This document shows, in pieces, positions 51,980 through 59,475 of a DNA stretch of 64,000 bases. Within the stretch, counting starts at the first letter, position 1, and each line of letters starts with the position of its first letter. Both the position numbers and the translations under genes were made by a program. A model generated the notes under the pieces. It worked only from the letters and a program-made list of their open reading frames with translations, was not told the origin of the DNA and did no database searches. Source of the DNA: Bog-473 sp963707835 (GTDB lineage Bacteria > Actinomycetota > Acidimicrobiia > Acidimicrobiales > RAAP-2); assembly GCA_963707835.1 (NCBI GenBank), contig CAVPRI010000001.1:248001-312000 (forward strand), written 5' to 3'.

Positions 51980-52309
51980 TCAGGCCACCTGCCGGTGGTC
52001 GTCGAGGGTGCGGAAATCCACGCCCTCGTCGCGCAAGGCCTCCTCGAGCCGCTCCCGCTCGGCCAGCGGATTGGCGAACCGTGTGGGATCGCTCTCGATC
52101 CCCAGCGCGCGGCACAGGCGCAGCAGCATCAGGTCGTGGTCCAGCTCGAGGGCCAGCTCCTCGGCCATGGTGGGCCCGCAACGCCCCTTGTCCTGTTGGT
52201 CGTGCCGGTTCTGCACCAGGATCACCACCAGGTCGTCGCTCGACGAAGGGAGGGCCACCGGCTCCACATCCGCGCACAGACCGGTGAGCAGCTCGCTGTA
52301 CATCGACAT
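51980..52309 (-). CDS. Small hypothetical protein, acidic
   Basis: A 109-residue soluble protein of acidic composition with no cysteine cluster (two Cys) and no membrane helix. The segment GPTMAEELALELDHDLMLLRLCRALGIESDP is a predicted helix pair; FANPLAERERLEEALRDEGVDF is another. I do not recognise the family. The upstream bases (52300-52345) are AT-rich and may hold the promoter. The start could be either of two ATGs two codons apart. Confidence 0.6.
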   Translation of the reverse strand: MSMYSELLTGLCADVEPVALPSSSDDLVVILVQNRHDQQDKGRCGPTMAEELALELDHDLMLLRLCRALGIESDPTRFANPLAERERLEEALRDEGVDFRTLDDHRQVA

Positions 52310-52396
52310 TGAAAGAATTTTGCTGGAATTGACGAAACGGGATAGAGCCGATCCGCCTGTTTTGGGATGGGCCGATCGACCCTTCCGCCAGACGGG

Positions 52397-52984
52397 TCAG
52401 TGCCGGGTCACGCGCGTCGACCGGTCGGCGCGGGCCAGGAGCTGCTCCGCGGACTCGTCACCGCCCGCCACGGCCACCCCGAGCGACGCACTCACCCGGA
52501 CCTCGCCGCTGTCCGTGAGCACCGGCTGATCGAGGGCGCGTTGCAGCCGCCGCAAGAGAGGCCCCACGGCCTGCTCGTCGTTGACCGTCACCACGGCCAC
52601 CAACTCGCTGCTCCCCACCCGGCCGATGGTGTCCTCGGCCCGCAACACCGAGGTGAGGCGTCGCGACAGCTCGCCCAAGACGGTGGTCCCGGTCAGATAC
52701 CCCAGGTCGGCGTTGATCTCCACCAGGTTGTCCAACTCGATATGGCAGGCGACCACCTCGCCGCCGTGCCGCCGACGCCGGACCAAAGACTGGGTCAGGC
52801 GGTCGAGGAGGAGGAGCTGGTTGACCAGCCCGGTGTGCGGATCGGCCATGGACAGCTGCCAAAGCTGGTCGTACCGACCCGACGGCCCGGCCCGCCCGGC
52901 GCCGGGCGCGGCTCGCTCCCCGCTGATCTCCTCGAGCATCGACTCGACGCTCTCCGCGTTCTCCACGGTCTCTCCCTCGGACAC
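52397..52984 (-). CDS. Degenerate GGDEF-domain protein
   Basis: About 195 residues from the GTG at 52984, which follows GGAGATGGAGAG; longer in-frame starts add only arginine-rich sequence. The fold is diguanylate-cyclase-like: DPHTGLVNQLLLLDRLTQSL (start of the domain), HIELDNLVEINADLGYLTGTTVLGELSRRL, then GRVGSSELVAVV where active enzymes have GG[DE]EF, and SASLGVAVAGGDESAEQLLARAD. With GSSEL in place of GGDEF the catalytic site is lost, so it is probably an inactive c-di-GMP-type or GTP-binding regulator. No EAL domain is present. Confidence 0.8.
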   Translation of the reverse strand: MSEGETVENAESVESMLEEISGERAAPGAGRAGPSGRYDQLWQLSMADPHTGLVNQLLLLDRLTQSLVRRRRHGGEVVACHIELDNLVEINADLGYLTGTTVLGELSRRLTSVLRAEDTIGRVGSSELVAVVTVNDEQAVGPLLRRLQRALDQPVLTDSGEVRVSASLGVAVAGGDESAEQLLARADRSTRVTRH

Positions 52985-53266
52985 GGACTCTCCATCTCCT
53001 ATCGGATCCCCGCGCCTCCGTCCGAAGCCGGAATTCGGCGGATTCGCCAACCGAGCGAGCGCCGGGCGGCCGCTCTCCCGCTGCAGCATCCTACCGGTGC
53101 CGACCCAGCCCCTCGTGCCCTCGAGAAGCGGGACCACCCGCTGTGAACTGGGAGTTTCGGCCTGCGCTAGCCTCGCTCCACCCGAGCTCGGCCCGGGCGA
53201 CCTCCCATCTCTCGTGGTGACGAACCGACCAAGCACTCGACCTTGCACCGGTCACCGTTCCGACCG

Positions 53267-54424
53267 ATGACCGCCTCGGCGTTCATGGTCACCGACGACG
53301 ACGCCCTCGACACGCTGGTCGGCCAGGTCGCGGCCGTGGACGTCTACGGCTTCGACACCGAGTTCCACACCGAACGCACCTACGTGCCCGACCTGGCCCT
53401 GATCCAGATCGCCTGGGGCGACGAGGTCGCCCTGGTCGACCCGCTGGCGGTCGATCCCGCCCCCCTGGCAGCGGTCTTCGGCGGTCCGGGACTCGCGGTG
53501 GCGCACGCCGCGTCACAAGACCTCGACGTGCTGCAGGCTGCTTGCGGGAGGGTGCCCGGTCGGATCTTCGACACGCAGATCGCGGCCGGCTTCCTGGGCA
53601 TGTCCACCCCTTCGCTGTCCCGGCTGGTGGACCAGCTCCTCGGGGTCACGCTCCCCAAGGCTGACCGGCTCTCGGACTGGCTGGTCCGACCCATCCCCGA
53701 GCGCCAGGTCACCTACGCCGTCAACGACGTGGCCCACCTCCTCGTGCTCAAGGATGCGCTGTGCGAACGGCTCCGTGCGTTGGGACGGCTGGAGTGGGCC
53801 CTGAGCGAGTGCGATCAGGTGCTCGGTGCGCGCGCCCGCGTGCGCGCCCCAGAGGAAGCCTGGTGGAAGCTGGGCGACGTGCGGGGTATGTCCCGCCGTT
53901 CCCGTGCCGTCGCCCAGGAGGTGGCGGCGTGGCGCGAACGCACCGCGGCCGCCGTCAACCGCCCGCGGCGTAGTGTCCTCTCCGACCTGGCCCTGCTGGC
54001 CATCTCCCAACGCCCGCCACGCAGCGCCGACGAGCTGCGGGGCATGCGCGGTGTGGACGGGCGCCATCTCGCGCAGGGCCGCGCCACCGAGATCCTCCAG
54101 GCGGTCGAACGAGGGCTGGCTCTGCCCCCCGCCCAGCTCCACATGCCTCCCGAAGGCCGGGACGTTGCCGTCTCCGCGGCGGCCGTCTCGGTCTGCTCAG
54201 GGGTCGTACGCCAGCTGGCCGACGACCTCGACTTCGATCAGGCCCTGCTGGCCACGCGGTCCGATATCGCCCAGCTGCTGGCCGGCGAGCCGGGAAGGCT
54301 CGACGATGGCTGGCGCCGCACGCTGGTGGGCGACCCGCTCCGCCGTCTCATCGCGGGCGAGGTCGCCGTCGCCTTCGACCACAGCGGCCACCTGGTCGTG
54401 GAGGAACGCCCCGAACCCGTGTGA
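53267..54424 (+). CDS. rnd: Ribonuclease D (DEDD 3'-5' exonuclease with HRDC domain)
   Basis: A 385-residue exonuclease. The DEDDy residues: D30 and E32 in GFDTEFHTE, Asp in HAASQDLDVL, and Tyr/Asp in TYAVNDVAHL. An HRDC domain follows (about 205-285: RPRRSVLSDLALLAISQRPPRSADELRGMRGV). The C-terminal region has a second helical HRDC-like part. RNase D trims tRNA and other RNA 3' ends. The ATG at 53267 is used; a TTG eight codons earlier is weaker. It converges on the aldo/keto reductase gene 12 bases away. Confidence 0.93.
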   Translation: MTASAFMVTDDDALDTLVGQVAAVDVYGFDTEFHTERTYVPDLALIQIAWGDEVALVDPLAVDPAPLAAVFGGPGLAVAHAASQDLDVLQAACGRVPGRIFDTQIAAGFLGMSTPSLSRLVDQLLGVTLPKADRLSDWLVRPIPERQVTYAVNDVAHLLVLKDALCERLRALGRLEWALSECDQVLGARARVRAPEEAWWKLGDVRGMSRRSRAVAQEVAAWRERTAAAVNRPRRSVLSDLALLAISQRPPRSADELRGMRGVDGRHLAQGRATEILQAVERGLALPPAQLHMPPEGRDVAVSAAAVSVCSGVVRQLADDLDFDQALLATRSDIAQLLAGEPGRLDDGWRRTLVGDPLRRLIAGEVAVAFDHSGHLVVEERPEPV

Positions 54425-54436
54425 TCCCGCCCTGCG

Positions 54437-55417
54437 TCAGAAGTGACCGAGCACGGGGTGGGGAGCGTAGGGCTTCTCGAGCGCGGCGATCTCATCCGGT
54501 GAGAGCGTGAGCTCCTCGGCGGCCAGGGCGTCACGCAGATGGCGCTTCCTCGTCGACCCCACGATGGGGGCGGTGACCCCCGGCCTCGAAAGGACCCAGG
54601 CCAGCGCCACCTGGGCCGAGGGGACGCCCCGGGCCGCTGCTACCTCGTTGGTGGCGTCGACCACCTCGAAGTCGGTCGGCTGGTCGTAGAGGTAGTCCGT
54701 GAACGTGTCGGAGTTCGAGCGTGTCGTGTGGCGACCACCGTCCCGCGTCCGCGTCCCGGCCAGCATCCCCCGCGCCAGCGGACTCCATGGGATGCACCCC
54801 ACTCCCTGGTCGGCACAAAGCGGGATCATCTCGCGCTCTTCCTCCCGGTAGATCAGGTTGTAGTGGTTCTGCATCGACACGAACTTGGTCCACCCGTTCG
54901 TCTCCGCCGTGTGCTGTGCCTTGGCGAACTGCCAGGCGAACATGCTGCTGGCGCCGATGTAGCGCGCCTTGCCGGCGCGCACGACGTCGTGCAGCACCTC
55001 CATGGTCTCCTCGACCGGTGTGCGCGGGTCCCACCGATGGATCTGGTAGAGGTCCACGTAGTCCATGCGCAACCGGCGCAGCGAGGCGTCGATCGCCGAG
55101 AGCACGTGTTTGCGACCCAGGCCGCCCCCGTTCTCCCCCGCGGTCATGGGCATGAAGACCTTGGTCGCCACCACCGCCTCGTCGCGGCCGAGGAATTTCG
55201 CCACGAGCTTGCCCGTGGCCACCTCACTGGCCCCGGCGGAGTAGGTGTCCGCTGTGTCGAAGAAGGTGACGCCGCCCTCGACGGCGGCACGAACGATCGG
55301 TTCGGCGGCATCCTCGTCGATCACCCACGGCCGTTCGCTGCCGCTCCCGAAGCCCATCATGCCCACGCATATGCGCGAGACGCGCAGACCGGAGCGCCCA
55401 AGGTTCGTGTAGTTCAT
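54437..55417 (-). CDS. Aldo/keto reductase
   Basis: A 326-residue reductase. The tetrad is D54 and Y59 (FDTADTYS), K86 (ATKVFMP) and H127 (YQIHRWD). NHYNLIYREEEREMIPLCADQGVGCIPWSPLARGMLAG and IVGSTRKRHLRDALAAEE are the family's late segments. It differs from the other aldo/keto reductase at 29629. This YghZ/Gpr-like group reduces aldehydes such as methylglyoxal. The ATG at 55417 is preceded by GAGCGAGG. Probably monocistronic. Confidence 0.93.
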   Translation of the reverse strand: MNYTNLGRSGLRVSRICVGMMGFGSGSERPWVIDEDAAEPIVRAAVEGGVTFFDTADTYSAGASEVATGKLVAKFLGRDEAVVATKVFMPMTAGENGGGLGRKHVLSAIDASLRRLRMDYVDLYQIHRWDPRTPVEETMEVLHDVVRAGKARYIGASSMFAWQFAKAQHTAETNGWTKFVSMQNHYNLIYREEEREMIPLCADQGVGCIPWSPLARGMLAGTRTRDGGRHTTRSNSDTFTDYLYDQPTDFEVVDATNEVAAARGVPSAQVALAWVLSRPGVTAPIVGSTRKRHLRDALAAEELTLSPDEIAALEKPYAPHPVLGHF

Positions 55418-55471
55418 GGCTGACCTCGCTCGAGCCTGACGCGGCCTCCGCCGGAGCAGGCACCAGCATGC

Positions 55472-56419
55472 TTACCAGCCGTGACCGGACCCGCCCGCGC
55501 CCTTCTGGCCCCCCCGGGACCCGTCGCCCCGTCCGTCATCGCCAGAGCCCCCCCGGCCCGCACCCGGCGGGCCAGACCCCGGCGGACCACCATCGGAGGC
55601 CGAGCCGTGGCCGGAGCCCTGACCACTACCCCAGCTGTGGCCTGTCCCTGGGGTATTCGATCCCAGGGTGTACCCGCCCTGAGACGACGAACCCGAATTC
55701 CCATCTCCTGACGACCCCGACCCGGTTTGGGTCGGTTGCGTCGTCGTGGTGCTGGGCGGCGTGGTGGTGGGCACCGTCATGGGTGCGGGAACCGCCACGC
55801 TTCCTCCGGTGCTCGTCGGGCCACCGCTCGAGCTCGGGGTCGACGCCGAGGCTCCCGTGGTGGAGGCCGACGCTCCCGACCCGCCCGGCGACGTCGACGA
55901 GACGAGCACCAGACGGGACACGGTCACGTTCCCCGTGCCCAGAGGCAAACCCGTGAGTGCGGCGTTGGCCCCACCCGGAGCACTCGGCGAGACCGTCGGC
56001 GCGGGAGGCACCGTCGCCGTTGGCGCGGGCCTCGAAGGCGGCGCCACATCGGGAACCGGTGCGGCGAGCCCGGTGGGGGCCCCGTTCCGACCTGACGGCG
56101 ACCGCCCTCCGGTCGCTGATCCGACGCTGACCCCGGCCACCACCGAGAGGGCTGCACCGCCGAGCGCCAGTGAGGCAACGAGCCTGTTGTGCCCGAAGTA
56201 GCGGCGCCCCGCGTACAGCCCTCCGGCCACACCGGAGCCATTCGCCGGGCGCGCCGGTGTGCGACGACCAAACGACCTCGACGTGAACACGTCCTCGAGT
56301 GACGCGATCTCATCGGCACCGGCCTGCTCGGGCACCCGCCCCCCTCTAGCTCCTCTGGGAATCGTCAGGACTGAGGGTCTCATGCGCTCCGAAACGGGAA
56401 TCCACTCGAACCGAAACAC
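55472..56419 (-). CDS. Membrane-anchored low-complexity protein
   Basis: About 315 residues: a cytoplasmic N-terminus (about 80), one membrane helix (HNRLVASLALGGAALSVVAGV), a Pro/Ala/Thr linker, a short beta-like segment (ALTGLPLGTGNVTVSRLVLVSS), and a very Gly/Ser-rich tail ending in GGQKGAGGSGHGW. Codon periodicity and the anchor suggest a real gene, but the sequence is too repetitive to assign. Two starts are possible (56419 GTG, 56383 ATG). It may be an envelope linker protein. Confidence 0.6.
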   Translation of the reverse strand: MFRFEWIPVSERMRPSVLTIPRGARGGRVPEQAGADEIASLEDVFTSRSFGRRTPARPANGSGVAGGLYAGRRYFGHNRLVASLALGGAALSVVAGVSVGSATGGRSPSGRNGAPTGLAAPVPDVAPPSRPAPTATVPPAPTVSPSAPGGANAALTGLPLGTGNVTVSRLVLVSSTSPGGSGASASTTGASASTPSSSGGPTSTGGSVAVPAPMTVPTTTPPSTTTTQPTQTGSGSSGDGNSGSSSQGGYTLGSNTPGTGHSWGSGQGSGHGSASDGGPPGSGPPGAGRGGSGDDGRGDGSRGGQKGAGGSGHGW

Positions 56420-56794
56420 CCCTCGTTCTCACCATATAGCGATGCCCTTATGACGGGAACCTGATTCGCGAAAACGATCGAGATACCACCGGGCTGCGAC
56501 AAACGCGTGTGAATCCCGAGTGAGAGATGTGCGAGCGCGCAGCAAATGCGCGGCTATGTCGACGCGTTGTCTCGTTGTCTCGCAGTTGTCGCGTCGGGCC
56601 CCAGAGTGCGGTCAATTCGCCATGTTCCACACCGCGCAGTGCGGTATCGGCGCATGGCCGCGTGACGCCATCGTCCAACGCGCCGTGACGCGCCGTGACG
56701 CGCCGTGACGCGTGCCGCGACGCGCGCCGTGACTCCTTGGGCATGTGCGCGCCAGATCGCTACCAGCCCGCAACCAAATGGCACCGGCGCGTTG
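56420..56794. other. Intergenic region with a 10-bp tandem repeat
   Basis: About 375 bases between the low-complexity gene and the dCTP deaminase stop, with no credible gene. It contains three exact copies of CGCCGTGACG at 56681-56710, flanked by imperfect copies, and an AT-richer end near 56440-56500 that may hold the promoter for the minus-strand gene at 56419. Confidence 0.5.
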
Positions 56795-57931
56795 TTACGC
56801 GCCAGTGCGCCGGAAGTACCGGCTGAGCGTCTCCTCCTGCTGTTGGTAGGAGGAGCCGATGCCGCTGCCGTAGAGAGCCGTGGGCTCTTCGAGCATGCGC
56901 TCAAAGGTGAGCTTGCACACCGACTGTCCGTTCTCGACCATGAAGGGCACGTCGTGCGCACGCACCTCGAGCGCGGCGCGCGAGCCGTGGAACCGCCCAG
57001 CCGGGTCGAACCCGAAGCCCGGATCGAAGAACCCCGCGTAGTGCGTCCGCAACTCGCCGCTGGTGGGGTCGTAGGCCGTCATCTCAGCCGCCAGGTTCGG
57101 GGGGATGCTCACGGCCTCGTGCGACATCAGGAGGTAGAACCGCTTCGGCGACAGAACCAGGCGATCACCCTCTTCCCGGTGCACTGGGTCCCAGAACGCA
57201 ACGGGGTCCGCTTCGACGCCCGAGGCGAGATCGAGCAGGGGGGCGCTGTCACGGGCGCTGTGACCCACCTGCCCCCGGGCATCCCCGTGGAGGTCGAGTC
57301 CGAGAAACAAGCCCTGCGAGAGCACCAGGTCCTCCACGGGCACCGGGGCGCCGTCCCGGAAGAGCATGGGCTCCTCGAGGTGGGCCCGGCGCACCTCGTC
57401 GTCCGTCAGACCGGGCCGGCCCATCGACAGGCGGAGCTGGTTGAGGGTCAGGTCCTCCCGGACGCGGATGGCGAAGGAGAGGGGCACCACCTCGAGGTAG
57501 AGAGGGCCCTGGTACCCCGGCGCGATCTCGTCGAAGCGGTCGCTGTAGTCGGTGATCACCCGGGTGAAGACGTCGATGCGCCCGGTGGAGCTCTTCGGGT
57601 TGGCCTTTCCTCGGAGCCCGGCCGGCAGGTCCAGGCGTTCCTTGAGCTCGATCAGGTACGGGCAGCGCGCCTCGAGCATGGCCCCGTCGCCCCGCAGGTC
57701 GATCTCGTCGAGGACGTAGTCCTTGAGCTTGGCCTCCACCGAGTCCGTGCCGGGCAGGAAGCTGCACCGGATGCGCAGGGCCCGCTCACCGAGCCGCAGG
57801 TCGAGGCTGGCCGGCTGCACGTTGGAGTCGGGAATGTTGAACCGCCCGGCGTCCACATAGCCGGCCCGGATGGCGCGTTCGAGCAGCTGGCCGGGCAGCA
57901 CGCCCTCGGCGGAGGGTTGCAGGCTCAGCAC
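56795..57931 (-). CDS. 2'-deoxycytidine 5'-triphosphate deaminase (long DCD family)
   Basis: A protein of about 378 residues of the long DCD type, not the 190-residue Dcd. Motifs: VLPGQLLERAIRAGYV, NVQPASLDLRLG (binding fold), GKANPKSSTGRIDVF (the KSSxGR site), and LYLEVVPLSF (the catalytic Glu). A second deaminase-like half follows, ending with MVENGQSVCKLTFERM and GSSYQQQ, the Dcd-type tail. It converts dCTP to dUTP for dTMP supply. The GTG at 57931 precedes the conserved start; the longer frame to 58690 is arginine-rich and not coding. Confidence 0.87.
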   Translation of the reverse strand: MLSLQPSAEGVLPGQLLERAIRAGYVDAGRFNIPDSNVQPASLDLRLGERALRIRCSFLPGTDSVEAKLKDYVLDEIDLRGDGAMLEARCPYLIELKERLDLPAGLRGKANPKSSTGRIDVFTRVITDYSDRFDEIAPGYQGPLYLEVVPLSFAIRVREDLTLNQLRLSMGRPGLTDDEVRRAHLEEPMLFRDGAPVPVEDLVLSQGLFLGLDLHGDARGQVGHSARDSAPLLDLASGVEADPVAFWDPVHREEGDRLVLSPKRFYLLMSHEAVSIPPNLAAEMTAYDPTSGELRTHYAGFFDPGFGFDPAGRFHGSRAALEVRAHDVPFMVENGQSVCKLTFERMLEEPTALYGSGIGSSYQQQEETLSRYFRRTGA

Positions 57932-58133
57932 GGCTGTCCCGGGCGGCGTGGTGAAGCGGTGGTTGGCGGCACCCACAGAGCAAAGCACGGCCCGGGACCG
58001 CGGGAAAGGTGGAGGTGGGGAAAGCTTCGGGCACAGGGTGTGGACGAGTTGGGGAAAACCCCTACCAAAGGATGCGGCGCGGCGCACGCCGACCCTCCCC
58101 CGGAACCCGGTCGGGCCGTGGTAGACCGGCGCC

Positions 58134-58770
58134 GTGGCGTCAGGCCATGTGCACGACGGGGGCGAGGGGGATGGCGGCCCCGGTGCCGTCGCCTCGGGCC
58201 ACGCCCCCATCTCCCTCCAGGAGGTCGGCCGCGTGCTGGCGCAGAGTGCGACGGCCGCGCAGGCCACCCATTTGGCCCTCGTGCGTGCCTGGCGGGCCGA
58301 CCTCGAGGTGGTCCACGACGCGCTCGGAGCTGGCCCACGAGGTCCTCTCGTCGGACATCGCCCTCCTTCATCACCGCCTGGCCGACGACCCCAGCAACGA
58401 GCTGCTGGTGGGGCGGCTGCCCGGCGTCCTGACTTCGGCGCCCGAGGATTCCGCTTCGTCACGGCGCACCGTGCTGGCCGATCCTGGGACCGTCGAGCGC
58501 GCCGAACCCCTGTACGCGGCGCATCGCTCGCTGGTCCGCGCCGACCGCTGGTCCCCGTGGCGCGCTGCCGTGGTGCTCGATCGGCTGGAGGCCGACCTCG
58601 CCGCGGTGGCCGACCGCCGGGACGCCGTGGCCGTCCGCCTGGTGGAGCTGCGTGCAGCTCTCTGCGCCTCCTCGCAGTCCGCTCGGCCACGGCGCTCGAG
58701 GCCCCTGCGTGAGGGCGCCGGCAACCAGGCCCGCGAACTCCCGTCCTATCCGGCGCGGTCTAGCCTGCCA
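58134..58770 (+). CDS. Unrecognised helical protein, frameshifted, upstream of lepB
   Basis: A segment that reads like protein in two frames: HAPISLQEVGRVLAQSATAAQATHLALVRAWRADLEVVHDA from a GTG at 58134, then, after a shift near 58320, SELAHEVLSSDIALLHHRLADDPSNELLVGRLPGV and AAVVLDRLEADLAAVADRRDAVAVRLVELRAAL. The second frame has no stop before lepB (same frame), so a further base error or an altered stop is likely near 58740. Mostly helical, no known family. It could also be an N-terminal extension of lepB, which I think unlikely. Confidence 0.4.
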
Positions 58771-58773
58771 TCG

Positions 58774-59440
58774 GTGACGCCCGACTCCGACGACCCGGCG
58801 CTCACCGTCGACGCACCCCCCGCCCGCACCCGGCGATCAGCCGCCGGCCGGCACGGCCGCCACCCACCGGCCCGCACGTCCACGACGCGCTGGCTGCGGG
58901 AGGGAGCTGTGATCGTGGTGGTGGCGGTGCTGGTGGCCGTCCTGCTCCGGACCTTCGTGGTCCAGACCTTCTACATCCCGTCGGGGTCGATGGAGCCGAC
59001 GCTGCAGATCGGCGACCGCATCCTGGTCAACAAGCTCAGCTACGACTTCCACGGCCTCCACCGGGGCGACATCGTGGTCTTCGCCCGGCCTCCGGCCGAG
59101 AACTGCGGCGGCCCGGAGGTGAACGATCTGGTCAAGAGGGTCATCGGCCTGCCCGGCGACCTGCTCTCGCTCTCCCGCGGCTACGTGTACGTCAACGGCA
59201 AGCGCCTCGACGAGAGCTGGCTCCCCGGCTCCGAGCAGGGCGTCACCGCGCCTGGCCCGGCCGGCACCGCGACAGACCTGGCCCACCCCTACCGGGTTCC
59301 CACCGGCCAGTACTTCGTCATGGGGGACAACCGCGAGCGACTCGTGCGACAGCCGCTAGTGGGGACCGATGGCCAAGTCGCTCATCGTGGGCAAGGTCGA
59401 GCTGCGGGTGTGGCCGCTCACCTCGATCAAGCTGTTCTGA
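58774..59440 (+). CDS. lepB: Signal peptidase I, frameshifted near the end
   Basis: About 222 residues: a basic N-terminus, one membrane helix (AVIVVVAVLVAVLLRTFVV, about 45-63), then the catalytic serine S72 in PSGSMEPTLQIGDRILVNKLSY and the lysine K121 in LVKRVIGLPGD. GDNRE near 59325 is the family's late motif. As read, the frame after it is nonsense. The neighbouring frame gives DSCDSR, then a TAG where family members have a Tyr codon, and continues WGPMAKSLIVGKVELRVWPL to a stop at 59440. One indel plus one substitution explain this. It removes signal peptides at the membrane. Confidence 0.88.
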
Positions 59441-59475
59441 GCCCGCCGGATCGGCCCGAGCGGACCTCGGCGTGC

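Noticed and set aside
56681..56710. CRISPR array
   Set aside because: The 10-bp units are contiguous with no spacers, and there are no cas genes.
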